In this document: piece after piece, positions 1-5,620 of the stretch | Layout: every line of letters starts with the position of its first letter | Numbering within the stretch: position 1 is the first letter of the stretch | NCBI GenBank assembly: GCA_030599445.1 | Contig: JAUVOA010000008.1 | Location: 1 to 15,619 of the forward strand | Direction: 5' to 3' | Length of the DNA stretch: 15,619 bases | DNA from: Atribacterota bacterium | GTDB lineage: Bacteria > Atribacterota > Phoenicimicrobiia > Phoenicimicrobiales > Phoenicimicrobiaceae | Program-made: the position numbers and the translations under genes | The notes under the pieces: model-generated | Databases searched by the model: none | The model's input: the letters and a program-made list of their open reading frames with translations, nothing else | What the model was told of the DNA's origin: nothing

Positions 1-18
1 AATGCAATCGTTCGCATT
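1..18. promoter_or_regulatory. Possible LacI-family operator
   Basis: The sequence AATGCAATCGTTCGCATT is an interrupted inverted repeat with a central CG. Six of eight positions match between the arms. A central CG inside an even-length palindrome is typical of LacI-family operators, and a LacI-family regulator is encoded at 12553-13560. The site touches the window edge, so it may serve a promoter to the left. I found no second copy in the other gaps, which weakens the case. Confidence 0.28.
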
Positions 19-79
19 TAATATTTAAAATTGTCTAGGCTGATACCAGAAATTGATTTATTAAGCATTATTTATACTT

Positions 80-109
80 TTGATCAATTTAACTTCTTTG
101 ATGTAAAAA
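80..109 (+). promoter_or_regulatory. Weak sigma70-type promoter candidate for the first operon
   Basis: A TTGATC box at 80-85 lies 18 bases ahead of a TAAAAA box at 104-109. It would start transcription near 116-118, just before the foldable leader at 124-206. Neither hexamer is a full consensus match and the region is very AT-rich, so chance similarity is likely. The position relative to the leader is the main reason to list it. Confidence 0.25.
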
Positions 110-123
110 TTACTAAAATTTAG

Positions 124-206
124 CTTCTTGAAAAATCAAAAAACTCCCTGTAGCCATACCCTGAAAAAAGAGACTGTCCTTTTAATAACAGGGAACTAAC
201 AAGAGG
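124..206 (+). promoter_or_regulatory. Structured 5' leader RNA, unclassified
   Basis: Three nested helices can form. P1 pairs CTTCTTG (124-130) with CAAGAGG (200-206), with one G-U pair. P2 pairs TCCCTGT (145-151) with ACAGGGA (188-194) perfectly. P3 pairs AAAAG (166-170) with CTTTT (179-183) and continues inward with GA/TC after a bulged A. A second CCCTG at 159-163 could compete with 146-150 for CAGGG at 189-193, so alternative folds exist. P1 also covers part of an AGGAGGTG motif at 204-211. I do not recognise it as a known riboswitch class. It precedes a substrate-binding-protein gene by about 70 bases. Confidence 0.35.
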
Positions 207-211
207 AGGTG
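204..211 (+). promoter_or_regulatory. Orphan Shine-Dalgarno-like motif (possible STAB-SD)
   Basis: AGGAGGTG is a near-perfect anti-16S match, yet no start codon sits at usable spacing. The gene downstream has its own GGAGG just before 277. Such orphan motifs near the 5' end of an mRNA are known in Firmicutes as stabilising Shine-Dalgarno (STAB-SD) elements that protect against 5' decay. The same AGGAGGTG occurs at 5511-5518 ahead of the second binding-protein gene. Function here is inferred. Confidence 0.3.
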
Positions 212-276
212 AGACATAAGGAGAAAATATTTCCTGGATATTTTTTAGAAATTTAAAAATTTTTTGGAGGTAAAAA

Positions 277-1257
277 ATGAAAAGTAATTTAAAAACTGGT
301 TTGTTTATCTTTATCGTAATCTTCTTGTTTTCGAGCATCTTCCTATCTTCTTTTGCAGCAGAAAAAGAATATAAAATTTATGTAGTAGTCCACGGTGGTA
401 TTGCTGACCCATTCTGGAAAGTTTGCGAGAAGGGGGCACTCGACGCAGGTGATCTCTATGAGGATTTAGAAGTAATTTATACCGGACCTGCAGTATTTAA
501 ACTTGAAGAGTTTATAGCCTATATAGAGGCCGCCTTGGCAAGCGAACCCGATGCTTTAGTTTGCACCTTGACTGCACCTGAAGCTATGGATGAATCCCTT
601 CGAGCAGAGATTGCTAAAGGACTACCGGTAGTAGCGATCAATGCACCAGACCTTAGAGACCCCGAAGACAGGATACCTGTTTTAACTTATGTTGGTGAAG
701 ATAGCTACTTTATTGGAGTTAAGGCAGCTCAGGAGACATTGGAGAGATTTACTCCCAAACGCGCAATATTTGCTAACCATCACCCAGGAGCCACTCACAT
801 CGAAGCAAGAGGAAGAGGTTACATAGATACCATGGAAGCAAAAGGTGTGATTGCAGAATCTCTGGATATTACAGAGGATGCAGTTAAAGCTGCCGAGATG
901 GTGGCTGCTTATTTAAAAGCACATCCCGAAACTGATGCAATTTTCTGCTCAAACACTCTTCGTACAGAGACGATTATCCCACGTTTAGAAGCAGATGGGG
1001 TAAAAGTAGGAGTAGATGTGAAGATTGCCCAGATGGATGCTTCTTCTAAGATACTCGAATACATCCAGGAAGGCAAAGTAATGTTTACTATGGATCAGCA
1101 GCAGTACCTACAGGGTTACCTGGGAGTAGTATTTGCTTATTTAAGTGCAAAGTATGGATATATTCCTCCCCCAGCTCCAGTATCCACAGGACCAGCAACC
1201 ATTACTGCAGATAATATTCCTTCCTTGGAGGATTTAGTTAAAGAAGGATACAGGTAA
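277..1257 (+). CDS. CUT2-type sugar ABC transporter substrate-binding protein
   Basis: A secreted binding protein of periplasmic-binding-protein type I (RbsB/IbpA/FrcB-like), which captures a sugar or polyol outside the membrane and hands it to the permease encoded next. Residues 1-28 form a signal peptide: Lys near the start, a long hydrophobic run, and a likely cut after SSFAA. There is no lipobox cysteine, so it should be periplasmic rather than a lipoprotein. The two-lobe fold shows in the opening strand KIYVVVHGGIADPFW, the segment PDALVCTLTAPEAM, LPVVAINAPD, and the late MDQQQYLQGYLGVV, the usual CUT2 hinge and ligand region. The 326-residue length is normal. The start is backed by GGAGG just upstream. 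The ligand cannot be read from sequence; inositol is plausible from the nearby iol genes but unproven. Confidence 0.88.
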   Translation: MKSNLKTGLFIFIVIFLFSSIFLSSFAAEKEYKIYVVVHGGIADPFWKVCEKGALDAGDLYEDLEVIYTGPAVFKLEEFIAYIEAALASEPDALVCTLTAPEAMDESLRAEIAKGLPVVAINAPDLRDPEDRIPVLTYVGEDSYFIGVKAAQETLERFTPKRAIFANHHPGATHIEARGRGYIDTMEAKGVIAESLDITEDAVKAAEMVAAYLKAHPETDAIFCSNTLRTETIIPRLEADGVKVGVDVKIAQMDASSKILEYIQEGKVMFTMDQQQYLQGYLGVVFAYLSAKYGYIPPPAPVSTGPATITADNIPSLEDLVKEGYR

Positions 1258-1286
1258 ACCTTAACTGGAAAGAGTGATAATTAGAT

Positions 1287-1324
1287 ATGTTGGGTGGTGT
1301 CCAAGAAATAGCACCACCCAACAT
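1287..1324 (+). promoter_or_regulatory. Strong 13-bp hairpin between binding-protein and permease genes
   Basis: ATGTTGGGTGGTG (1287-1299) and CACCACCCAACAT (1312-1324) are perfect complements around a 12-base loop. No T-run follows (the next bases are tatataaaataac), so it is not a standard intrinsic terminator. Its place just after a binding-protein gene suggests a 3' stabiliser or a partial terminator, allowing more binding protein than membrane components to be made. That arrangement is known in other ABC importer operons. Confidence 0.7.
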
Positions 1325-1351
1325 TATATAAAATAACTATTGGAGGAATTG

Positions 1352-2344
1352 ATGGAAAATTCAACAAACAACATGGGAGTTGAAACTCGAGGGCAATTTT
1401 TAAACTTTTCTCAGATACGTAGATGGCCTGAATTTGGAGTGATACTTGCTTTCTTGATATTATTCACATTTTTCTCCATTTTTTCATCTAAATTTTTAAC
1501 CCTACGTAATATTACCGGGATACTCACTATAGTATCAGAATTAGGAATTATGGCTATCGGTGTGGCTTTTTTAATGATTGCCGGAGAATTTGACCTCTCG
1601 GTTAGCAGTGTTTATGCATTATCAGGTTTTTTATTTGTAACCTTATCAAATAGCTTTAATTCACCATTAGCCTTCATTATTACATTGACATTTGCAGCTT
1701 TTATCGGCTTTTGTAATGGAATGATAACCCTACGAGCCCACATCCCTTCATTTATAGCAACTTTAGGCATGATGTTGTTTTTAAGAGGATCACTTTTGGC
1801 TGTTACCGGAGGTGAATCTGTTAGTTATAAAAGTGATATCATTATGCCTACCCTGTTAACCCGATATATAGGTCACGGTTTTCGACCTTCTCATATCTGG
1901 TTCTTCTTACTCACCCTGCTGTTCTCACTTGTCCTTACTAATACACGTTATGGGAACTGGGTATTTGCAACTGGTGGGAATAAAGAAGTAGCAAGGGCAA
2001 TGGGAGTAAATGTAAATAAAGTAAAAGTAACAAATTTTATGTTATCATCTCTAATGGCTTCATTATCAGGTTGTATTGTAATAAGTAGATTTAATCTGGC
2101 CAACGCATCATTTGGAACAGGAATGGAGTTGGAAGCAATTGCCTCAGCGGTTATCGGAGGAACCTTCTTAACCGGAGGTTATGGAACAATCATTGGAGTA
2201 TTTTTCGGAGCATTCCTCATGGGTATGATGAGGACTGGTCTGGTAATGATAGGAGCACCTGCCTATTGGTATCAAACATTCGTAGGAGCAATTTTAATCA
2301 TAGCCGCAACAATCAATCTCAAGCTTAGACGTTTAGAGATGTAA
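1352..2344 (+). CDS. CUT2-type sugar ABC transporter permease (RbsC/FrcC-like)
   Basis: An inner-membrane permease of the ribose/fructose/inositol class (BPD_transp_2 fold), forming the channel for the binding protein encoded before it and powered by the ATPase encoded after it. It shows about eight to ten hydrophobic spans. The sequence IAGEFDLSVSSVYALSG is the family's early signature (usually GGIDLSVGS). A later ATGGNKEVARAMGVNV segment is the cytoplasmic loop that contacts the ATPase (commonly GGNxxAAxxxGI). It ends with a GGTFLTGGYGTIIGVFFGA glycine-rich stretch typical of the family. A TTG at 1340 would lengthen the protein by four residues but overlaps the GGAGG at 1342-1346. The ATG at 1352, five bases after that site, is the better start and gives 330 residues. 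The substrate is not determined. Confidence 0.9.
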   Translation: MENSTNNMGVETRGQFLNFSQIRRWPEFGVILAFLILFTFFSIFSSKFLTLRNITGILTIVSELGIMAIGVAFLMIAGEFDLSVSSVYALSGFLFVTLSNSFNSPLAFIITLTFAAFIGFCNGMITLRAHIPSFIATLGMMLFLRGSLLAVTGGESVSYKSDIIMPTLLTRYIGHGFRPSHIWFFLLTLLFSLVLTNTRYGNWVFATGGNKEVARAMGVNVNKVKVTNFMLSSLMASLSGCIVISRFNLANASFGTGMELEAIASAVIGGTFLTGGYGTIIGVFFGAFLMGMMRTGLVMIGAPAYWYQTFVGAILIIAATINLKLRRLEM

Positions 2345-2366
2345 AGGTGAAGGAGGGTTATAACTT

Positions 2367-3134
2367 ATGCAGGAAGCTACATTATTAGCAAAAATGGTCA
2401 ATATGGAAAAATATTTTGGAGCAGTTCAGGCATTAAAAAAGGTAAGTATTGAGGTTCAATCTGGAGAAATTTTAGGTTTGTTAGGGGATAATGGAGCAGG
2501 TAAATCTACTCTTATAAAAATCCTTGCCGGTGTTTTTCCTCCGGATAAAGGTGAAATTTTTTTTGAAGGTAGTCGGGTAAATTTTTCATCCCCAAGAGAT
2601 GCAAGAGCAATGGGGATTGAAACAGTTCATCAGGCACTATCTTTGGTAGATATAATGAGTATCTCCAGAAACTTTTTTTTAGGAAGGGAACCAACCAGAA
2701 GAATAGGGCCGATACGTTTGCTTGATAGAAAAAAGATGAACGAAGAATGCGAAAAGGCTGTTACGGGATTAGGTGTAAGAGTAAGGTCACCAAATGAATT
2801 TGTATCGATTTTATCCGGAGGAGAGAGACAGGCGATATCAATAGGAAGAGCTATGCATTTTAAAGTCAAACTCCTTATCCTTGATGAGCCTCTTGCGGCT
2901 TTATCAGTTAGAGAAACGAGGGAAGTTCTTAGACAAGTAGAAAAAGTAAGAGAGTCCGGAGTTTCAGTTATTTTTATCACTCACAATGTTTATCATGTTT
3001 ATCCTGTCGCAGAAAGATTTGTAATGTTAGATAGAGGGATAAAAATAGGAGAGGTTTATAAAAAAGATGCCAGTCCGGAAGATATCATAGAGATAATAGC
3101 CACCGGAAAGATGCCAAAGATTTTAAAGTCTTAA
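2367..3134 (+). CDS. Single-domain CUT2-type sugar ABC transporter ATPase (FrcA-like)
   Basis: The cytoplasmic ATPase for the importer encoded at 277-2344. All nucleotide-binding motifs are present: Walker A GDNGAGKST (40-48), Q-loop glutamine in VHQ (about 89), signature LSGGE (149-153), Walker B LLILDE (169-174) and switch histidine in FITHN (206). At 255 residues it holds only one ATP-binding domain, whereas RbsA, XylG and IatA carry two in tandem over about 500 residues. One-domain versions such as FrcA of Sinorhizobium are known and would work as homodimers. The stop is followed by ordinary sequence, and the C-terminal stretch after the H-loop is full length, so I read it as complete. 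GGAGGG lies about ten bases before the start. Confidence 0.9.
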   Translation: MQEATLLAKMVNMEKYFGAVQALKKVSIEVQSGEILGLLGDNGAGKSTLIKILAGVFPPDKGEIFFEGSRVNFSSPRDARAMGIETVHQALSLVDIMSISRNFFLGREPTRRIGPIRLLDRKKMNEECEKAVTGLGVRVRSPNEFVSILSGGERQAISIGRAMHFKVKLLILDEPLAALSVRETREVLRQVEKVRESGVSVIFITHNVYHVYPVAERFVMLDRGIKIGEVYKKDASPEDIIEIIATGKMPKILKS

Positions 3135-3185
3135 AAACTAGAGTAAAGGTTTTTAAATTTTCTCATATTTTTAGGAGATGTACTA

Positions 3186-4445
3186 ATGAATTCTCGAGAA
3201 AGGGTAAGAAAAGCCATTGACCATCAAGAAACTGACCGTATTCCTCTTGATTTAGGTTCAACTTTGGTGACCGGAATTCAGGCAAGCACTTATGCTAAAT
3301 TAAGGCAGTCCTTGGGCTTAAAGGATAAATTAGTAAGGATAGCCGACCCTTTTCAGATGCTTGGCGAAGTTGAGATGGAGATAATAGGGAAATTAGGGAT
3401 TGATACCATAGGATTATGGCTTCCTACTAATTTTTTTGGATTTAGAAATGAGAATTGGAAATCCTGGAAGCTATTTGATGGTACCAAGGTATTAGTGCCT
3501 GAAAAATTTACCACTAAAAGGGATGATGAAGGTAATATTTATCTCTATCCTCAGGGGGATAATTCAGTTCCTCCTTGTGCGAAGATGCCTCAAGGTGGTT
3601 ATTATTTTGATCTTTTAACACGCCAAGAAACTTTTGATGAGAGAAATCTAAATCCGGAGGATTGGGTAAACCAGCAGTATTCAATTTTTTCCGAAGAAAC
3701 ATTAAGATATTTAGAAAACAAGGCAGATGAGCTTTATAAAAATACAGATCTTTGTATTGTCGGAGAGTTTATAGATGCAGGTTTTGGAGATGTTTCTATG
3801 GTGCCAGGTCCAGCTATTAAAAATCCTAAGGGGATCAGAGAACCAGTAAGATGGATTACCGCTCATATTGAATATCCCGAATATATTAAAGGAATCTTTG
3901 AATTACAATGTGAAATAGCACTGAAAAACTTGAAACTCTCTTATGAAGCAGTAGGAAATAAGATTGATGTAATTATGGTTAGTGGAACAGATTTTGGGGC
4001 TCAAAATGCTCCTTTTATATCACCTGATATGTATCGGGAGTTTTACAAACCCTTTCATAAGAGGATAAATAACTGGATTCACAAAAATACACCATGGAAG
4101 ATTTTTTATCATAGTTGTGGCTCTATCGTTACCTTTTTAGATGATTTTGTAGAGGTTGGAGTGGATATTTTAAATCCTGTTCAGACTTCAGCCAAAGATA
4201 TGGATCCAAAAATATTAAAGGAAAAATACGGAGATAAATTAGTATTCTGGGGCGGTGGAGTAGATACACAGAGGACACTTCCCTTTGGTACCCCCGAAGA
4301 GGTAAGAAGGGAAGTCAAAGAACGTTGTCAGATATTTGGGAAGGACGGTGGTTTTGTATTTAACACCATCCATAACATTCAATCAAAGGTACCGATTGGA
4401 AATCTTATAGCCATGTTTCAAATTGTAAAAGAATTTCGATTTTAA
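3186..4445 (+). CDS. Uroporphyrinogen decarboxylase-like (methyltransferase-related) protein
   Basis: A UroD-superfamily TIM barrel of 419 residues, longer than true HemE (about 350). It opens with RERVRKAIDHQETDRIPLDL, the start usual for the UroD-like family that includes the cobalamin methyltransferases MtaA, MtbA and CmuA. HSCGS at 309-313 matches the H-x-C zinc motif of those methyltransferases. The expected third cysteine near the C terminus is replaced by NTIHNIQ, where His396 could be the third ligand. SGTDFGAQNAPFISP (266-280) and WGGGVDTQ are also characteristic. No other haem gene is nearby, so a haem role is unlikely. Members of this branch are often seen beside sugar importers, with unknown reaction. 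A role in moving a methyl group from a methylated sugar or cyclitol is my inference. AGGAG precedes the start. Confidence 0.8.
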   Translation: MNSRERVRKAIDHQETDRIPLDLGSTLVTGIQASTYAKLRQSLGLKDKLVRIADPFQMLGEVEMEIIGKLGIDTIGLWLPTNFFGFRNENWKSWKLFDGTKVLVPEKFTTKRDDEGNIYLYPQGDNSVPPCAKMPQGGYYFDLLTRQETFDERNLNPEDWVNQQYSIFSEETLRYLENKADELYKNTDLCIVGEFIDAGFGDVSMVPGPAIKNPKGIREPVRWITAHIEYPEYIKGIFELQCEIALKNLKLSYEAVGNKIDVIMVSGTDFGAQNAPFISPDMYREFYKPFHKRINNWIHKNTPWKIFYHSCGSIVTFLDDFVEVGVDILNPVQTSAKDMDPKILKEKYGDKLVFWGGGVDTQRTLPFGTPEEVRREVKERCQIFGKDGGFVFNTIHNIQSKVPIGNLIAMFQIVKEFRF

Positions 4446-4449
4446 TAAA

Positions 4450-4473
4450 AATATTTAAATTAATTTAAATATT
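4450..4473. repeat. Perfect 24-bp A/T-only palindrome
   Basis: The 12-base half AATATTTAAATT is followed by its exact reverse complement, centred between 4461 and 4462, in the gap between two genes. As RNA it would give a ten-pair A-U hairpin; as DNA it would suit a symmetric dimeric binder. Low complexity makes partial palindromes common here, but a perfect 24-mer is more than expected by chance. No T-run beyond the palindrome suggests a terminator. Confidence 0.6.
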
Positions 4474-4489
4474 ATGAAAAGGAAAAAAA

Positions 4490-5260
4490 ATGCAGTTTTC
4501 ATTATGTATAGACTCAATATATCCCAAAGAGAATTTAAGGGAGAAACTTATAAGGATAAAACAGGCGGGATTTAAATTTATTGAGTTCTGGGATTGGCGG
4601 GATAAAAATTTTGAGCTAATTATAAATAGTGGTTTGAAGGTTTCAAATTTTAGCGGAAATAGGATTTCATCTTTGATTTTAGATAATAAAGAAAAAATTA
4701 TCCAGGAAATAAATACTTCTATCGACATAGCAAAGAGATTAAAATGTGACCGTATTATGTTATTATCAGATATATTAGAGGGTGATGGAAGTGTAAAAAC
4801 TAATTTACTAAGCAGTGAAAAAAAATTACTTTGCTTATATGATAATCTTAGAGTTCTTGTTGAGGTTGCTAAAAAGAGAGACATTATGTTGGTAATTGAA
4901 CCATTAAACACCTTAAAGGACCATAAAAATTATTTTTTAGACAATTTTCTAATAACCCTTGAATTGATTCAATCAATAGATTCTGAGCATCTTAAAATAC
5001 TTTATGATATATACCATATGCAGATTATGGAGGGAAATGTCTTAGAAACTATACAAAAATATCACCGATTAATAGGATATATTCATGTAGCAAATGTTCC
5101 TTACAGATGTGAGCCCTGGACCGGGGAACTTGACTATAAATTTATTCTTAAAGTACTTTCTAAAGTTTATTCAGGGTTTGTAGGATTTGAGTTTTTTGTT
5201 AAAGAAAAAAGTTTCACTTATGAAAAACTTTATAAATGGATTCATTCGATTGATTTTTAA
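4490..5260 (+). CDS. Hydroxypyruvate isomerase-like sugar isomerase/epimerase (TIM barrel)
   Basis: A 256-residue xylose-isomerase-like TIM barrel of the Hyi/OtnI family, which interconverts small keto and aldo sugar acids using one divalent metal. Likely metal and catalytic residues are Glu137 (in VIEPLN), Asp173 (in YDIYHMQIMEGN), His199 (in YIHVAN) and Glu234 (in GFVGFEFF). The stretch PYRCEPWTGELDY (204-216) is the Hyi hallmark (PGRxEPxxGExxY), placing it closer to Hyi/OtnI than to IolO of T. maritima (TM0416). Length is normal for Hyi (about 258). It follows the UroD-like gene and has a modest AAAAGG ribosome site. It probably acts in the cytoplasm on a breakdown product of the imported sugar. 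The exact substrate is unknown; epimerisation in the inositol route is possible but not favoured by the motifs. Confidence 0.78.
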   Translation: MQFSLCIDSIYPKENLREKLIRIKQAGFKFIEFWDWRDKNFELIINSGLKVSNFSGNRISSLILDNKEKIIQEINTSIDIAKRLKCDRIMLLSDILEGDGSVKTNLLSSEKKLLCLYDNLRVLVEVAKKRDIMLVIEPLNTLKDHKNYFLDNFLITLELIQSIDSEHLKILYDIYHMQIMEGNVLETIQKYHRLIGYIHVANVPYRCEPWTGELDYKFILKVLSKVYSGFVGFEFFVKEKSFTYEKLYKWIHSIDF

Positions 5261-5283
5261 AAAGAATATGTTATAAATAATTG

Positions 5284-5375
5284 CTCAGATTAATTAGGGG
5301 ATTACACAGATTTTTAACAAGGGATAAAACTTAATCTGCACAGTTTAATATAATCTATATAATCACTTATTTATA
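5284..5375. repeat. Dispersed intergenic repeat, copy 1 (GATTACACAGATT family)
   Basis: This stretch aligns with 11366-11473 along most of its length. Shared blocks include CTnAGATTAA, GATTAnACAGATT (5300-5312 here), TTAATCTG, TTTAATATA-like sequence and a final TTATTTATA. It carries GATTACACAGATT and, on the other side, AATCTATATAATC (5352-5364), an imperfect inverted match, so the unit is palindromic. No coding potential is seen. It lies just after the isomerase gene, between two transcription units. Confidence 0.7.
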
Positions 5376-5484
5376 TTAACTATGAAAGAATTAATAATAA
5401 ATTTATCTTTATACGTTTTAATTATTTTATGCAATATAAATTATAACAGTTAATCTTAATTTAAATTACAACCGGATATACTCT

Positions 5485-5596
5485 ACTACCTGAAAAACAA
5501 AATTAATAGAAGGAGGTGGTCTAACGAAATAAAATAGCTAAGTGAAAGTTGTAATAAACTTTCGTAAAAAGCATTGTGCTAAAGTGTTGCTTTAAG
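5485..5596 (+). promoter_or_regulatory. Structured 5' leader of the second ABC operon with orphan SD motif
   Basis: A TATACT box at 5477-5482 could place a transcript start near 5489, though no good -35 box is visible. Helices that can form are ACTACCT (5485-5491) with AGGTGGT (5514-5520, one G-U pair), covering the orphan AGGAGGTG at 5511-5518; GAAAGTT (5544-5550) with AACTTTC (5557-5563); and AAAGCA (5568-5573) with TGCTTT (5588-5593). The second competes with ACGAAA (5524-5529) pairing to TTTCGT (5560-5565), and the third with TAAAG/CTTTA (5580-5584/5590-5594). If transcription does start at 5489, the first helix loses part of its 5' arm. I see no gene in this 360-base gap. Confidence 0.35.
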
Positions 5597-5620
5597 TAAA
5601 AAATTAAGGGAGGTAATTTT

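Noticed and set aside
224..244. AAAATAT/ATATTTT hairpin followed by Ts before the first gene
   Set aside because: The stem is only A-T pairs with a seven-base loop in an AT-rich leader; it is too weak to call a terminator or attenuator.
1287..1324. Hairpin as an intrinsic terminator
   Set aside because: No T-run follows and the permease gene downstream is part of the same transporter. It is kept as a stabiliser or attenuator candidate.
1340..1351. TTG start adding four residues to the CUT2 permease
   Set aside because: The codon overlaps the GGAGG ribosome site at 1342-1346. The ATG at 1352 has correct spacing.
3186..4445. Genuine HemE uroporphyrinogen decarboxylase
   Set aside because: The protein is longer than HemE, carries the H-x-C metal motif of the methyltransferase branch, and has no haem genes nearby.
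4465..4911. 148-codon minus-strand open frame over the isomerase gene
   Set aside because: The opposite strand encodes a clear TIM barrel enzyme with its motifs. The minus-strand product is a low-complexity mix of Ile, Phe and Ser as expected for antisense of AT-rich coding sequence.
5516..5524. Minimal open frame GTG-GTC-TAA after the orphan AGGAGG
   Set aside because: The GTG sits against the Shine-Dalgarno-like sequence with no spacer, so it is unlikely to be translated.
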